DNA of 64,000 bases, from NCBI RefSeq assembly GCF_001697145.1, contig NZ_CP012719.1, positions 1,336,501 to 1,400,500 on the forward strand, in the 5' to 3' direction. Of the stretch, positions 34,874-44,771 are shown piece after piece. The notes under the pieces were generated by a model. It made no database searches. It saw only the letters and a list, made by a program, of their open reading frames with translations, and was not told the origin of the DNA. The position numbers were made by a program, and so were the translations under genes. Origin of the DNA: Streptococcus anginosus. Lineage in GTDB: Bacteria; Bacillota; Bacilli; Lactobacillales; Streptococcaceae. Numbering within the stretch: the stretch's first letter is position 1; each line of letters opens with the position of its first letter.

Positions 34874-36673
34874 CTAGGAGTTGGTTATCTTTTTATCTGT
34901 AGATTTGCTCAATTTCTCCTGCACGGCCTCTGCCACTTTTCGCGGCACACCCACTTCGACAATTTCATCCACGCTGGCTTTCTTGATGTTGGTCAAGGAT
35001 TTAAAATGTCGCATCAAATTTTGCTTGCGCTTGGGTCCTAGCCCCTCAATACCATCCAATTGCGAAGAAAAGGAGTTTTTTGAGCGAAGCTGGCGGTGGA
35101 AGGTAATGGCAAAGCGGTGCACCTCATCTTGAATGCGTTGCAGGAGGAAAAATTCCTGCGAATTGCGAGACAATTCGACCACTTTCAAAGGATCGCCAAA
35201 GAGCAATTCATGAGTCTGGTGCTTGTCGTTCTTTTGCAAACCAGCGATAGGAATATCTAACCCTAATTGATGTTGAATGACGTCTTTAGCAATGTTGACT
35301 TGACCCCGACCACCGTCAATGACAATAAGATCAGGCGGTATTAAACCATCGCGCATGACTCGGCTATAGCGACGCTTAATCACTTCTCGCATACTAGCAT
35401 AGTCATCAGGACCGACAACTGTCTTAATCTTATACTTGCGATAATCCTTTTTGCTGGGTTTCCCATTGATAAAGACCACCATAGCTGAAACAGGACTGGT
35501 TCCCATAATATTGGAATTATCAAAGGACTCAATCCGAACTGGGGTGGGAATATTGAGCAACTGACCTAGATTTTCAATAGCTCCTTGCGTTTTTTCAACA
35601 GATTTCTCCAACAAATCAAACTTCTGCTGCAAACTAACTTGCGCATTTTTAATAGCCAAATTAACCAGCTGTTTCTTCTCTCCTCGCTGAGGTTTGAGAA
35701 TCTTCGTATCTACCACAGCCTGAACAGCTACGTCATCAATATCAGATGGAATCAAAATTTCATTGGGAATCAGATGAGATTTTTCCTGATAAAATTGACC
35801 AATATAGGTCAGAAAATCCTCATCGGGATCATTGTAGTAAGGAAACATATTCACGTCTCGCTCAATGAGTTTTCCTTGACGGACAAAGAACACCTGCACA
35901 CACATCCAGCCTTTGTCTACATAATAACCAAAGACATCCCGATTCTGCAAATCCTTCGCCATGACTCGTTGTTTAGTGCGAAGCGTCGCAATGCTTTGAA
36001 GCAAGTCGCGGTACTCAGCCGCTTTTTCAAACTCCATTTTATCAGCAGCACTGGTCATTTTCCTTTTCAGCTCATCAATAATCTTATCATCATGCCCTTT
36101 GAGAAAGTCTGATACTTCTTGAGCCATATCTTGAAAAAAATGTGGTTCATTATGGCAGATAGTGTGAGCTCGGCACTGCCCGATGTGGTAGTAGAAACAA
36201 ACCTTCTCAGGCGGATTAGTGCATTTGCGAAAAGGGAAAATTCGATCCAGCAGGCGCTTAATTTCATTGGCAGCACCTACATCAGGATAAGGACCAAAGT
36301 AGAGACCCCCATCCTTTTTGACCTGACGCGTAATAATTAGACGCGGATATGTCTCATTGGTAATTTTGATAAAAGGGTAGGACTTATCATCCTTGAGCAT
36401 GATGTTGTACTTAGGCTGATTTTCCTTGATGAGATTGATTTCAAGTAGCAAAGCTTCAATGTTAGACTCCGTGACAATAAACTCAAAATCCTCAATCTCA
36501 GATACCAGCGCTTCGGTCTTAGTATCATGGCTCCCACGAAAATAAGAGCGCACCCGATTGCGCAAATTCTTAGCCTTACCTACGTAAATAATGGTACCAT
36601 TTTTATCTTTGTGAATATAGCAACCTGGACTGGTTGGCAGCAATTCTAATTTTGATTTAATCAAGTTATTCAT
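34874..36673 (-). CDS. uvrC: UvrABC excinuclease subunit C
   Basis: A 599-residue UvrC that makes both incisions in nucleotide excision repair. The GIY-YIG domain is N-terminal ([35 protein letters not shown], residues 8-45). The UVR motif [16 protein letters not shown] is near 205, the RNase H-like nuclease domain spans about 370-540 ([30 protein letters not shown]), and the helix-hairpin-helix is C-terminal ([16 protein letters not shown]). ATG 36673 matches the usual N-terminus [13 protein letters not shown]. No ribosome site precedes it; the -10 box lies only 7 nt before the ATG, so the mRNA is probably leaderless. Confidence 0.97.
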   Translation of the reverse strand: MNNLIKSKLELLPTSPGCYIHKDKNGTIIYVGKAKNLRNRVRSYFRGSHDTKTEALVSEIEDFEFIVTESNIEALLLEINLIKENQPKYNIMLKDDKSYPFIKITNETYPRLIITRQVKKDGGLYFGPYPDVGAANEIKRLLDRIFPFRKCTNPPEKVCFYYHIGQCRAHTICHNEPHFFQDMAQEVSDFLKGHDDKIIDELKRKMTSAADKMEFEKAAEYRDLLQSIATLRTKQRVMAKDLQNRDVFGYYVDKGWMCVQVFFVRQGKLIERDVNMFPYYNDPDEDFLTYIGQFYQEKSHLIPNEILIPSDIDDVAVQAVVDTKILKPQRGEKKQLVNLAIKNAQVSLQQKFDLLEKSVEKTQGAIENLGQLLNIPTPVRIESFDNSNIMGTSPVSAMVVFINGKPSKKDYRKYKIKTVVGPDDYASMREVIKRRYSRVMRDGLIPPDLIVIDGGRGQVNIAKDVIQHQLGLDIPIAGLQKNDKHQTHELLFGDPLKVVELSRNSQEFFLLQRIQDEVHRFAITFHRQLRSKNSFSSQLDGIEGLGPKRKQNLMRHFKSLTNIKKASVDEIVEVGVPRKVAEAVQEKLSKSTDKKITNS

Positions 36674-36680
36674 AATTATC

Positions 36681-36689
36681 ATTATAGCA
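36681..36689 (-). promoter_or_regulatory. Extended -10 promoter of uvrC (leaderless mRNA predicted)
   Basis: On the minus strand TGCTATAAT (TATAAT at 36681-36686) ends 7 nt before the uvrC ATG, so the expected transcription start is the A of the start codon. Confidence 0.65.
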
Positions 36690-36748
36690 AAAATGAGCAA
36701 AAGGAAGTAAAAAGGAACACAGAAAGCCTAAATGATTTGCAATATAAA

Positions 36749-36774
36749 GAAAGAGGACAACAACGCCCTCTTTC
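36749..36774 (-). terminator. Terminator of the ptsHI operon
   Basis: Hairpin GAAAGAGG / CCCTCTTTC with a 9-nt loop past the ptsI stop, followed by T-rich sequence on the minus strand. A second hairpin (CCATTGTC / GACAATTGG, 36787-36809) lies between it and the stop codon. Confidence 0.7.
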
Positions 36775-36824
36775 AATAACTGAGATTCCAATTGTCTTAA
36801 TTGACAATGGTCTTCGTTTCGATA

Positions 36825-38558
36825 TTATTCAAAATCAAGATATTCTTTTTCAAGTTCAAGAACTTCTTCCATCGTTGCACATTCTGTAAGAGCACGTTGA
36901 GCGAGTTCTTGCATCTTCTTCGTATCCAATTTCTTCATCAAGCTACGTGTACGAAGAACAGATGTTGCACTCATTGAGAACTCATCCAGACCGATACCAA
37001 CTAGAAGCGGAACAGCAGTTTGATCGCCTGCCATTTCACCACACATACCAGCCCACTTACCTTCAGCGTGAGCAGCTTTGACCACTCGATCCACTAAGCG
37101 AAGGATAGAAGGGTTGTATGGTTGGTACAAGTAAGAAACTTGTTCATTCATACGGTCAGCAGCCATTGTGTATTGAATCAAGTCATTGGTACCAATTGAG
37201 AAGAAGTCAACTTCTTTTGCAAATTGGTCAGCAAGCATTGCTGCCGCTGGAATTTCAATCATGATACCAACTTGAATATTGTCCGCAACTGCCACACCCT
37301 CTGCAAGCAATTTAGCTTTTTCTTCTTCCAAAATGCCTTTTGCAGCACGGAATTCAGTCAACAAAGCAACCATTGGGAACATGATACGCAATTGTCCATG
37401 CACAGATGCACGCAAAAGTGCACGTAATTGTGTGCGGAACATTGCATTTCCTGTTTCAGAAATAGAAATACGAAGAGCACGGAATCCAAGGAACGGATTC
37501 ATTTCTTTTGGCAAATCAAAGTAAGGAAGTTCTTTGTCTCCACCAATGTCCATTGTACGGACAACAACTGGTTTGCCATTCATCCCTTCAAGTACAGCTT
37601 TATAAGCTTCATACTGCTCATCTTCTGTTGGGAAATCTTGCGAATCCATATAAAGAAACTCAGTACGGTAAAGCCCGACAGCTTCTGCACCATTTGCATT
37701 CACACCTTCGACATCTTTAGGTGTACCGATATTTGCAGCCAGTTCAAAATGTTTTCCGTCAGCTGTTACTGTTTCAGCATCTTTCAGCAAATCCCATTCA
37801 GCTTTTTGCTTTGCATAGGCTTCACCCGCTGCTTTAAAGGTTGCAACTTGTTCTTCTGTTGGATTGATAATAACCTCACCAGTAATTCCATTCACGGCAA
37901 CTATATCACCGTCTTTTACTAATTCGGTAATGTTATTTGTTCCAAGAACCGCAGCAATTTCAAGAGTACGAGCCATAATAGCTGAGTGACTTGTACGTCC
38001 ACCAATATTGGTTACAAAAGCTTTAACAAAGTTTTTATCTAATTGAGCGGTATCAGAAGGAGTCAAGTCATGGGCAATCACAACTACTTCTTCATTAATC
38101 ATAGCAGGGTTTGGCAAGCGTACACCAAGCAAGTGAGCCAACACACGTTTGGTCACGTCGCGAATATCTGCTGCACGTTCTTGCATGTATGGATTATCTT
38201 CCATATTTTCAAAGAGAGTGATGAACATGTCTGTTACTTCTTTCAGACCTGCTTCAGCATTCACTTTTTTTGCACGAATTGTTTCTTTAATCTGACCAAT
38301 CATTTCTGGGTCAGAAAGTACCATTAAATGAGCATCAAATACTTGAGCTGCTTCTTCTCCAAGGCTTTCTACTGCTTTCTCACGGATAACAGAAAGCTCG
38401 TTCTGTGAAGCTTCAAGAGCTACATCCAAACGAGCCTCTTCTGCATTTGTATCTTCGACTGAAGCAGTCTCAAATGATAAATCCGGTTGAACGAGTAGAT
38501 ATGCCTTAGCAACAGCAACACCGTCAGATGCTGCAATTCCTTTTAGCATTTCTGTCAT
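36825..38558 (-). CDS. ptsI: PTS Enzyme I (phosphoenolpyruvate-protein phosphotransferase)
   Basis: A 577-residue Enzyme I. The phosphorylated histidine is in the loop [14 protein letters not shown] (near residue 189). The PEP-binding C-terminal barrel shows [47 protein letters not shown] and the catalytic cysteine in [13 protein letters not shown] (near 500). It transfers phosphate from PEP to HPr and so powers all PTS genes seen in this window. It starts 1 bp after the ptsH stop. Confidence 0.98.
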   Translation of the reverse strand: MTEMLKGIAASDGVAVAKAYLLVQPDLSFETASVEDTNAEEARLDVALEASQNELSVIREKAVESLGEEAAQVFDAHLMVLSDPEMIGQIKETIRAKKVNAEAGLKEVTDMFITLFENMEDNPYMQERAADIRDVTKRVLAHLLGVRLPNPAMINEEVVVIAHDLTPSDTAQLDKNFVKAFVTNIGGRTSHSAIMARTLEIAAVLGTNNITELVKDGDIVAVNGITGEVIINPTEEQVATFKAAGEAYAKQKAEWDLLKDAETVTADGKHFELAANIGTPKDVEGVNANGAEAVGLYRTEFLYMDSQDFPTEDEQYEAYKAVLEGMNGKPVVVRTMDIGGDKELPYFDLPKEMNPFLGFRALRISISETGNAMFRTQLRALLRASVHGQLRIMFPMVALLTEFRAAKGILEEEKAKLLAEGVAVADNIQVGIMIEIPAAAMLADQFAKEVDFFSIGTNDLIQYTMAADRMNEQVSYLYQPYNPSILRLVDRVVKAAHAEGKWAGMCGEMAGDQTAVPLLVGIGLDEFSMSATSVLRTRSLMKKLDTKKMQELAQRALTECATMEEVLELEKEYLDFE

Positions 38559-38559
38559 G

Positions 38560-38823
38560 TTAAGCCAATCCTTCTTTTGTCATTGTTTCTGCGATTGCTA
38601 CAATTGCATCATCAGCGTCTGCACCTTCTGCAGTAATTGTTACATCAGCCCCTTGACCAACACCAAGGCTCATAACACCCATGATTGATTTAAGGTTTAC
38701 TGATTTACCTTTGTATTCAAGAGTAATATCTGAAGCAAATTTGCTAGCAGTTTGAACTAACAAAGTTGCTGGACGTGCGTGAATACCTGTTTCTGCCACA
38801 ATGTGGAAATCTTTAGAAGCCAT
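38560..38823 (-). CDS. ptsH: Phosphocarrier protein HPr
   Basis: An 87-residue HPr. His15 in [11 protein letters not shown] is the residue phosphorylated by Enzyme I. Ser46 in [10 protein letters not shown] is the HPr-kinase site used in CcpA-mediated catabolite control. That second site links it directly to the cre-like sequences upstream of the sugar genes in this window. AAAGGAGAG precedes ATG. Confidence 0.98.
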   Translation of the reverse strand: MASKDFHIVAETGIHARPATLLVQTASKFASDITLEYKGKSVNLKSIMGVMSLGVGQGADVTITAEGADADDAIVAIAETMTKEGLA

Positions 38824-38885
38824 AGTTTGACTCTCCTTTAATGTAATCTTTTTGGGGTCTCATGTGATAACCCTTACAATTCTAG

Positions 38886-38914
38886 ATTATAACATCTTTG
38901 TAAAATTTTTTCAA
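38886..38914 (-). promoter_or_regulatory. Promoter of ptsHI
   Basis: On the minus strand TTGAAA (38909-38914) and extended -10 TGTTATAAT (TATAAT 38886-38891) are spaced by 17 bp; start near 38879. The gap from here to the nrdH region (about 38920-39085) holds a small stem (CCTAAG / CTTAGG near 39021-39038) and nothing else that I can identify. Confidence 0.82.
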
Positions 38915-39089
38915 GAATTTTATGTGTATTCAGCAAGTCTTTTTTATGAGAATTACTGAAATTTCATTAAAACGAGATTTTCACTATCCAATTGATTGAC
39001 ACATTTTTAATCCATTGTTCCCTAAGGAAAGCTTAGGCTAACGAAGCCCAAAACAGGAGTTCATTCTATCTTTTTCTTTTTCCAAGAAA

Positions 39090-39147
39090 ACACTATATCT
39101 AGTATCATGGTATTTTAAACCCCAAAACAAAACACAATATTTAGAAC
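39090..39147 (+). promoter_or_regulatory. Two NrdR boxes upstream of nrdHEF
   Basis: ACACTATATCTAGTAT (39090-39105) and ACACAATATTTAGAAC (39132-39147) both resemble the NrdR consensus ACACWATATWTTGTGT. Their starts are 42 bp apart, four helical turns. The second ends 7 bp before the -35 box. NrdR represses ribonucleotide reductase genes when dATP is high. Confidence 0.72.
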
Positions 39148-39154
39148 ATAATAG

Positions 39155-39183
39155 TTGACAAAATTCCCTGCTTTGGATATACT
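39155..39183 (+). promoter_or_regulatory. Promoter of nrdHEF
   Basis: A near-perfect promoter: TTGACA (39155-39160), 17-bp spacer, TATACT (39178-39183), about 35 bp before the nrdH start. Confidence 0.88.
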
Positions 39184-39220
39184 AATTCCATACTGAATTT
39201 AAAGAAATTAGGAGTTCATT

Positions 39221-39439
39221 ATGGTAACTATTTATTCAAAAAATAATTGCGTTCAATGCAAAATGACAAAACGCTTCTTAGACACTAACCATGTAGAATA
39301 TCGTGAAATCAATTTGGACGAACAGCCTGAATACATCGATCATGTGAAAAGCTTAGGCTTTAATGCTGCTCCAGTCGTTCAGACTCCAACGGAAGCATTT
39401 TCCGGTTTTCAACCAGGTAAATTGAAAAAATTATCATAA
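39221..39439 (+). CDS. nrdH: Glutaredoxin-like protein NrdH
   Basis: A 72-residue NrdH redoxin, the specific electron donor of class Ib ribonucleotide reductase. The redox motif CVQC is at residues 10-13 (VTIYSKNNCVQCKMTKRFL), and the substrate-groove end GFQPGKLKKL is typical. AGGAG precedes the ATG. It is the first gene of the nrdHEF operon, separated from nrdE by a 255-bp spacer that contains large hairpins. Confidence 0.96.
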   Translation: MVTIYSKNNCVQCKMTKRFLDTNHVEYREINLDEQPEYIDHVKSLGFNAAPVVQTPTEAFSGFQPGKLKKLS

Positions 39440-39565
39440 TTTATGACATGTACATAATGGGAGAAATGGTTAAAACTGCGATAACTAGACAAGACCTTCT
39501 CCGTTCACTTTTTATACTCGGAAGAGTACCTTTGATGAAAACTTTGTTTTCTTCGTTCACCACCT

Positions 39566-39655
39566 CAACACTTTTCAAAACTGTTGAGTAACTTTGTGGG
39601 GTGAGACTACGAACTAAAATTTGCAATTTTTAGTTCTTGCCCACCCCTCTTTCTT
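39566..39655 (+). repeat. Hairpin-rich intergenic element between nrdH and nrdE
   Basis: Two stems: CTCAACA / TGTTGAG (39566-39590) and a long nested one, GGGGTG...CACCCC outside GAACTAAAA / TTTTTAGTTC (about 39598-39650). Part of it, read in reverse complement, matches 43808-43832 (AGTTCGTAGTC-CAC core), so it belongs to the interspersed family. It could lower read-through into nrdEF or stabilise the mRNA. The rest of the 39440-39694 gap shows no supported gene. Confidence 0.6.
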
Positions 39656-39694
39656 TTGCCAAATATCAAACCTAACATTTAGAAAAGGAACACT

Positions 39695-41854
39695 ATGGGA
39701 CTCAAACAATTAGAAGATGTGACGTATTTCCGTCTCAATAATGAAATCAACCGTCCAATCAACGGACAGATTCTGCTTCACAAAGATAAGGAAGCCTTGG
39801 AAGCATTCTTTAAAGAAAATGTTGAACCAAATACAAAAAAATTCTCTTCTATCACAAAAAAAATTCACTATTTAATTCAAGAAAACTATTTAGAAAAAGA
39901 ATTCATCCAGCTTTATTCACCTGAATACATCGAAGAGCTAGCCAGCTTCATTCATGAACAAGATTTTCATTTTAAATCTTTCATGGCAGCTTATAAATTC
40001 TATAATCAATATGCTCTCAAAACAAATGACGGTGAATATTACCTTGAAAGCATGGAAGACCGCGTTCTTTTCAATGCGCTCTATTTTGCCGACGGTGATG
40101 AAGCAATTGCCAAAGATATTGCCAATGAAATCATTCATCAACGGTATCAACCAGCAACTCCAAGTTTCTTGAATGCCGGACGTGCTAGGCGTGGTGAATT
40201 AGTTTCTTGTTTCTTGATTCAAGTCACTGATGATATGAATTCAATCGGTCGTTCTATCAATTCAGCTCTGCAATTATCTCGGATTGGCGGTGGCGTTGGA
40301 ATTTCCCTCAGTAACCTGCGGGAAGCGGGTGCCCCTATCAAAGGTTATGAAGGGGCTGCTTCTGGTGTAGTACCAGTTATGAAGCTCTTTGAAGACAGTT
40401 TTTCGTACTCTAATCAATTAGGTCAACGTCAGGGAGCCGGTGTTGTTTATCTTAATGTCTTTCACCCAGATATTATTGCTTTTCTTTCAACTAAGAAAGA
40501 GAATGCCGATGAAAAAGTACGGGTAAAAACCCTTTCTTTAGGAGTTGTCATTCCAGATAAATTTTACGAATTAGCTCGTAAGAATGAAGAAATGTACCTT
40601 TTTAGCCCTTATTCTATTGAACGGGAATATGGCGTTCCATTTGCCTACATTGACATTACCGAAAAATATAACGAATTGGTTGCCAATCCTAAGATTAGTA
40701 AAACGAAGATTAAAGCTCGTGATTTAGAAACTGAAATTTCCAAGTTGCAGCAGGAATCTGGCTATCCTTATGTAGTTAATATCGATACTGCTAATCGTGC
40801 GAATCCAGTAGACGGCAAGATTATCATGAGCAATCTCTGCTCCGAAATCCTGCAAGTCCAAGAACCAAGTCTCTTGAATGACGCTCAAGAATTCGTTCGT
40901 TTAGGAACAGATGTTTCTTGCAATCTCGGCTCTACCAATGTGGTTAATATGATGACTTCGCCAGATTTTGGTAAGTCTATCCGTACCATGACACGTGCGC
41001 TGACATTTGTTACAGACAGTTCTCACATCAAAGCTGTTCCGACTATTGACCACGGCAACAGCTTAGCTCACACTTTTGGGCTAGGTGCTATGGGCTTGCA
41101 CAGTTATCTGGCTCAACAGTTGATTGAATATGGTTCAGCTGAATCAGTTGAGTTTACCAGCATTTACTTTATGCTCATGAATTATTGGACACTTGTTGAA
41201 TCCAACAATATTGCTCGTGAGCGTGGCATGACTTTCCACAACTTTGAAAAATCTGATTATGCCAACGGTACTTACTTTGACAAATACCTGACGGGTGAAT
41301 TTGTACCTCAGTCTGACCGTGTCAAAGAACTCTTCACAGGCATCTTTATCCCGTCTGCAGAAGACTGGGCAGAGTTACGCGATAAGGTTAAGGCTGACGG
41401 TCTTTATCACCAAAATCGCTTAGCTGTTGCGCCGAATGGCTCTATCAGCTATATCAATGATGTCTCTGCTTCTATCCACCCAATTACACAACGCATTGAA
41501 GAACGCCAAGAAAAGAAAATCGGAAAAATCTACTACCCAGCAGCAGGACTGTCAACTGAGACGATTCCTTACTATACTAGCGCTTACGACATGGATATGC
41601 GTAAAGTCATTGACGTTTATGCAGCAGCTACTGAGCACGTAGATCAAGGGTTATCTCTGACCCTCTTTATGCGCAGCGACATTCCACAAGGACTCTACGA
41701 ATGGAAAACCGAATGCAAACAAACGACACGCGACCTGTCTATCCTGCGCAACTATGCCTTTAACAAGGGCATCAAATCAATCTATTATGTCCGTACCTTT
41801 ACAGATGACGGCGGCGAAGTTGGAGCCAACCAGTGTGAAAGCTGCGTGATTTAA
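39695..41854 (+). CDS. nrdE: Class Ib ribonucleoside-diphosphate reductase alpha subunit NrdE
   Basis: This 719-residue catalytic subunit reduces nucleoside diphosphates. Blocks visible are YQPATPSFLNAGRARRGELVSCFLIQ (with an active-site cysteine near 172), the loop SNLCSEILQ (near 385, with the thiyl cysteine), NLGSTNVVNM, and LAVAPNGSISYINDVSASIHPI. The C-terminus is CESCVI, the swinging redox pair reduced by NrdH. It lacks a full ATP-cone, as in NrdE. It works with NrdF encoded 116 bp downstream. Confidence 0.97.
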   Translation: MGLKQLEDVTYFRLNNEINRPINGQILLHKDKEALEAFFKENVEPNTKKFSSITKKIHYLIQENYLEKEFIQLYSPEYIEELASFIHEQDFHFKSFMAAYKFYNQYALKTNDGEYYLESMEDRVLFNALYFADGDEAIAKDIANEIIHQRYQPATPSFLNAGRARRGELVSCFLIQVTDDMNSIGRSINSALQLSRIGGGVGISLSNLREAGAPIKGYEGAASGVVPVMKLFEDSFSYSNQLGQRQGAGVVYLNVFHPDIIAFLSTKKENADEKVRVKTLSLGVVIPDKFYELARKNEEMYLFSPYSIEREYGVPFAYIDITEKYNELVANPKISKTKIKARDLETEISKLQQESGYPYVVNIDTANRANPVDGKIIMSNLCSEILQVQEPSLLNDAQEFVRLGTDVSCNLGSTNVVNMMTSPDFGKSIRTMTRALTFVTDSSHIKAVPTIDHGNSLAHTFGLGAMGLHSYLAQQLIEYGSAESVEFTSIYFMLMNYWTLVESNNIARERGMTFHNFEKSDYANGTYFDKYLTGEFVPQSDRVKELFTGIFIPSAEDWAELRDKVKADGLYHQNRLAVAPNGSISYINDVSASIHPITQRIEERQEKKIGKIYYPAAGLSTETIPYYTSAYDMDMRKVIDVYAAATEHVDQGLSLTLFMRSDIPQGLYEWKTECKQTTRDLSILRNYAFNKGIKSIYYVRTFTDDGGEVGANQCESCVI

Positions 41855-41970
41855 GGAGGACTAAAATTTCTCTTGTTTATGCTAGTACAACAACCGCTAT
41901 ATAAGCCTTTCAGGATATTAAACTATCTGCAAACAATAAGAATCAATTGGAATAAAAGAAAGTAATCAAC

Positions 41971-42930
41971 ATGAAAATCTATTACAAAGCCATAAACTGG
42001 AATGCCATTGAAGATGTCATTGACAAGTCCACTTGGGAAAAGCTGACCGAGCAATTCTGGCTCGATACGCGAATCCCCCTCTCCAACGATTTGGATGACT
42101 GGAGAAAATTATCACCTGAAGAAAAAGACCTTGTTGGTAAGGTCTTCGGCGGATTAACATTATTGGATACGATGCAATCCCAATCAGGCGTTGAAGCTAT
42201 CCGAGGGGATATTCGTACGCCTCATGAAGAGGCTGTGTTGAATAACATCCAATTCATGGAGTCTGTTCATGCCAAATCGTATTCATCTATTTTCTCAACC
42301 CTTAACACGAAATCAGAAATTGACGAAATTTTTGAATGGACGAATACAAACCCTTATTTGCAAAAGAAAGCTGAAATTATCAATGAGATTTACCTCAATG
42401 GAAATGCTCTTGAAAAGAAGGTTGCCAGTGTCTTTCTGGAAACCTTCCTCTTCTACTCTGGTTTCTTTACTCCGCTCTACTATCTTGGGAATAACAAATT
42501 AGCCAATGTCGCTGAAATCATCAAATTGATTATCCGTGATGAATCTGTCCACGGAACGTATATCGGTTATAAATTCCAATTAGGCTTTAACGAATTGCCA
42601 GAAGAAGAACAAGAAACTTTCCGAGAGTGGATGTACGACCTGCTCTACACCCTCTATGAAAACGAAGAAGGCTACACAGAAACCTTATATGACGGTGTCG
42701 GCTGGACAGAAGAAGTCAAAACTTTCCTTCGTTATAATGCTAATAAAGCTCTCATGAATCTTGGTCAAGACTCACTTTTCCCTGACACAGCTGATGACGT
42801 CAATCCGATTGTCATGAATGGTATTTCAACCGGAACTTCTAACCACGACTTCTTTTCTCAAGTCGGAAACGGTTATCTTCTTGGTGAAGTTGAAGCCATG
42901 CAAGATGATGATTACAATTACGGGTTATAA
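41971..42930 (+). CDS. nrdF: Class Ib ribonucleoside-diphosphate reductase beta subunit NrdF
   Basis: A 319-residue radical-generating subunit. Metal ligands sit in LTLLDTMQS (Asp, near 68), NIQFMESVHAKSYSSIF (Glu and His, near 98-102, with the radical tyrosine at the KSYSSIF position), and LIIRDESVHGTYIGYKF (near 190). The C-terminal tail EVEAMQDDDYNYGL docks to NrdE. Class Ib enzymes usually assemble a manganese-tyrosyl cofactor with the flavoprotein NrdI, which is not encoded in this window. A long-looped terminator follows. Confidence 0.97.
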   Translation: MKIYYKAINWNAIEDVIDKSTWEKLTEQFWLDTRIPLSNDLDDWRKLSPEEKDLVGKVFGGLTLLDTMQSQSGVEAIRGDIRTPHEEAVLNNIQFMESVHAKSYSSIFSTLNTKSEIDEIFEWTNTNPYLQKKAEIINEIYLNGNALEKKVASVFLETFLFYSGFFTPLYYLGNNKLANVAEIIKLIIRDESVHGTYIGYKFQLGFNELPEEEQETFREWMYDLLYTLYENEEGYTETLYDGVGWTEEVKTFLRYNANKALMNLGQDSLFPDTADDVNPIVMNGISTGTSNHDFFSQVGNGYLLGEVEAMQDDDYNYGL

Positions 42931-42948
42931 AATAACATCTGATAACAC

Positions 42949-43008
42949 AAAAACACGAATGAAGCAAGACTAGCAAGTAGCTGAAACTAAAATCGTTCGT
43001 GTTTTTAT
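42949..43008 (+). terminator. Terminator after nrdF
   Basis: Inverted repeat AAAACACGAA / TTCGTGTTTT with a long 40-nt loop and a trailing T-rich tract. The shape is unusual, but the position directly after nrdF supports it. Confidence 0.55.
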
Positions 43009-43044
43009 TATATTATTGTAAATGATTGTACTATTTTTACATCG

Positions 43045-43746
43045 CTATCGAAACATCGCAAACAGCATAACGAGAGCTGCTGGTGTGTTGTTTAAAATAT
43101 GCACAGCTATTGAATCTTTCAGATTTCCTCGACGTGCAAAGGCAGCATAAAGCACTAATCCCATGGCAAAATAAAGTGGAAACTCTGTCCATTTTGAAAT
43201 ATGAGGAAGTGCAAAAATGACAGATGTTATGATGGCTGCTGATATTTTTTGATCTTTCTCAAAGAAAAAGATTGTCGCAAAACCACGGAATACTAATTCT
43301 TCAATCACCGGAGCTATTATTGCAACAGTTACTACATATAACAGAGCAAAAAAGATATGATTAACAGACATAATTTTTCCTAGATTTTGTAAAGCACTAT
43401 CGTTACTGGTCGTACTTTGCCCTGTTAAAAAGATGTTTAGATAAGTTCCTAAAACCGCTACTACTCTTGCCGCTAAAAAGAACAACAATGCTTTCCCAAA
43501 ATCTCCCCAAGAAAATGACAGGACTTTGATATCCTCTGAGACATGTGTCTGGTATCTCCTCCATAAAGTGCGGATAGCAAAAAACATGAGCACAAGGTAG
43601 GCTAACACCAGTAAAATTTCTATATACACGGGCAAATCTTGCCCTCTAGCTAGAAACAACATAGGAATGCCATTGATAGCCATGACTAACACAATTAGTC
43701 CCAATAATTTTACAATTCCAAGTCCAATATGGGCTATTTTTTTCAT
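43045..43746 (-). CDS. CPBP family intramembrane glutamic endopeptidase
   Basis: A 233-residue membrane protein with six to eight predicted helices. The CPBP/CAAX-type catalytic motifs are APVIEELVFRGFATIFF (EExxxR, near 145), FALPHIS (near 176) and VHILNN (near 216). Such proteases in streptococci cut membrane or prenylated-like substrates or protect against bacteriocins; some sit beside bacteriocin genes. No bacteriocin gene is evident here, so the role is unknown. It stands alone. Confidence 0.88.
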   Translation of the reverse strand: MKKIAHIGLGIVKLLGLIVLVMAINGIPMLFLARGQDLPVYIEILLVLAYLVLMFFAIRTLWRRYQTHVSEDIKVLSFSWGDFGKALLFFLAARVVAVLGTYLNIFLTGQSTTSNDSALQNLGKIMSVNHIFFALLYVVTVAIIAPVIEELVFRGFATIFFFEKDQKISAAIITSVIFALPHISKWTEFPLYFAMGLVLYAAFARRGNLKDSIAVHILNNTPAALVMLFAMFR

Positions 43747-43784
43747 TAAAATTCTCCTCGTATAACTAGTTATATTTCATAAGA

Positions 43785-44010
43785 TTGGGACAGAACTTAT
43801 CTTGAAAAATTTAAGTTCGTAGTCCCACTCCCGCAAGGTTGAAGCTGAGACAAAAGTGCTCGGCTTCCTTTGTTTATTAAAACGCAGTGGTTGAGTGGAC
43901 TCTAATACGTTGATAAATCAACTCTTACAGTCCTACTCAACCGTGCGGAGGTGGGACGATGAAATCAAGTTTCTACGAAACTACTGATTTCTGTCCCACT
44001 CTCAATCACC
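43785..44010. repeat. Composite intergenic repeat element
   Basis: Two related hairpin modules in tandem. The first (43787-43832) runs from TGGGACAGAACTTATC to GTTCGTAGTCCCACTCC. The second opens GAAGCTGAGACAAAAGTGCTCGGCTTC, contains CGCAGTGGTTGAGTGG, and ends with GTGGGACGATGAAATC and its partner GATTTCTGTCCCAC. Relatives lie at 31083-31235 and 39598-39650. The remaining bases of the 43747-44069 gap hold no gene that I can support. Confidence 0.7.
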
Positions 44011-44069
44011 TACCATGTCATTCACTTATCACTAAATGAGATAGAGGCAGAGATACTTTTTGACCAGCC

Positions 44070-44771
44070 TTATTTAAAGTATTTCTTTATCATAGAAATA
44101 TTTACTACATTGATGTAGAGGTGGATAAAAACCACGATTGCAATAGGAAGGTATTGAACTTCACGTAATAGAAGCGAAATAGTGAACAGGAGGATGTAAA
44201 GCGCTGGCAAAATGAATTGATTCAATTGAAAAAGAATCTTAAAGCTCTGCTCATAATGCGCTTCTCTTTCTGCTTCATCATAGGTCTTCATCAAGGCTAA
44301 AACATCTTCGGAACATGTAACGATTGGCAATTTAAAATGGCAAACCTGCTCAATTGTCTTTTGGAGACAATATTGTCCATATAGAATAAAAGCAAGTGCT
44401 ACATAAGGAAATAAACTGCCTGTAATCAAAACACTATTTTTAGTAATGAATACATTAAATGATGTTAGTATATCAAAAATCGTCAAGATTGTCACAACGT
44501 CTAATAAAATAGTACCATATTCCAGATTTTTGAACATCTTCTGATCAAGTTGTTCATTTAATTCATCTCCATTTGTTGACTGCTTTTGAATCGTTCGACT
44601 AGACTGTAGTAAATAAATCGTCATGCAGAATAAAAGCAGATTGAGCACACGAATAATCCAACCCCAAAGTATGCTATTTAAAAAGATTGGAAAATGGAAA
44701 TTTCCGAGCCAACTACTTGCTACAAAAATTCCTAGCAAAACACTCACTACTAGTAAACCATTAATTTTCAT
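44070..44771 (-). CDS. Membrane protein, DUF3169-like
   Basis: A 233-residue protein with about six hydrophobic helices (near 5-20, 35-55, 88-105, 118-138, 178-200, 205-225) and a charged central segment. I recognise no catalytic motif. Its overlap (11 bp) with a small XRE regulator gene suits the DUF3169 family, which is commonly paired with such regulators. Function unknown; the regulator probably controls both genes from the operator upstream. Confidence 0.72.
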   Translation of the reverse strand: MKINGLLVVSVLLGIFVASSWLGNFHFPIFLNSILWGWIIRVLNLLLFCMTIYLLQSSRTIQKQSTNGDELNEQLDQKMFKNLEYGTILLDVVTILTIFDILTSFNVFITKNSVLITGSLFPYVALAFILYGQYCLQKTIEQVCHFKLPIVTCSEDVLALMKTYDEAEREAHYEQSFKILFQLNQFILPALYILLFTISLLLREVQYLPIAIVVFIHLYINVVNISMIKKYFK

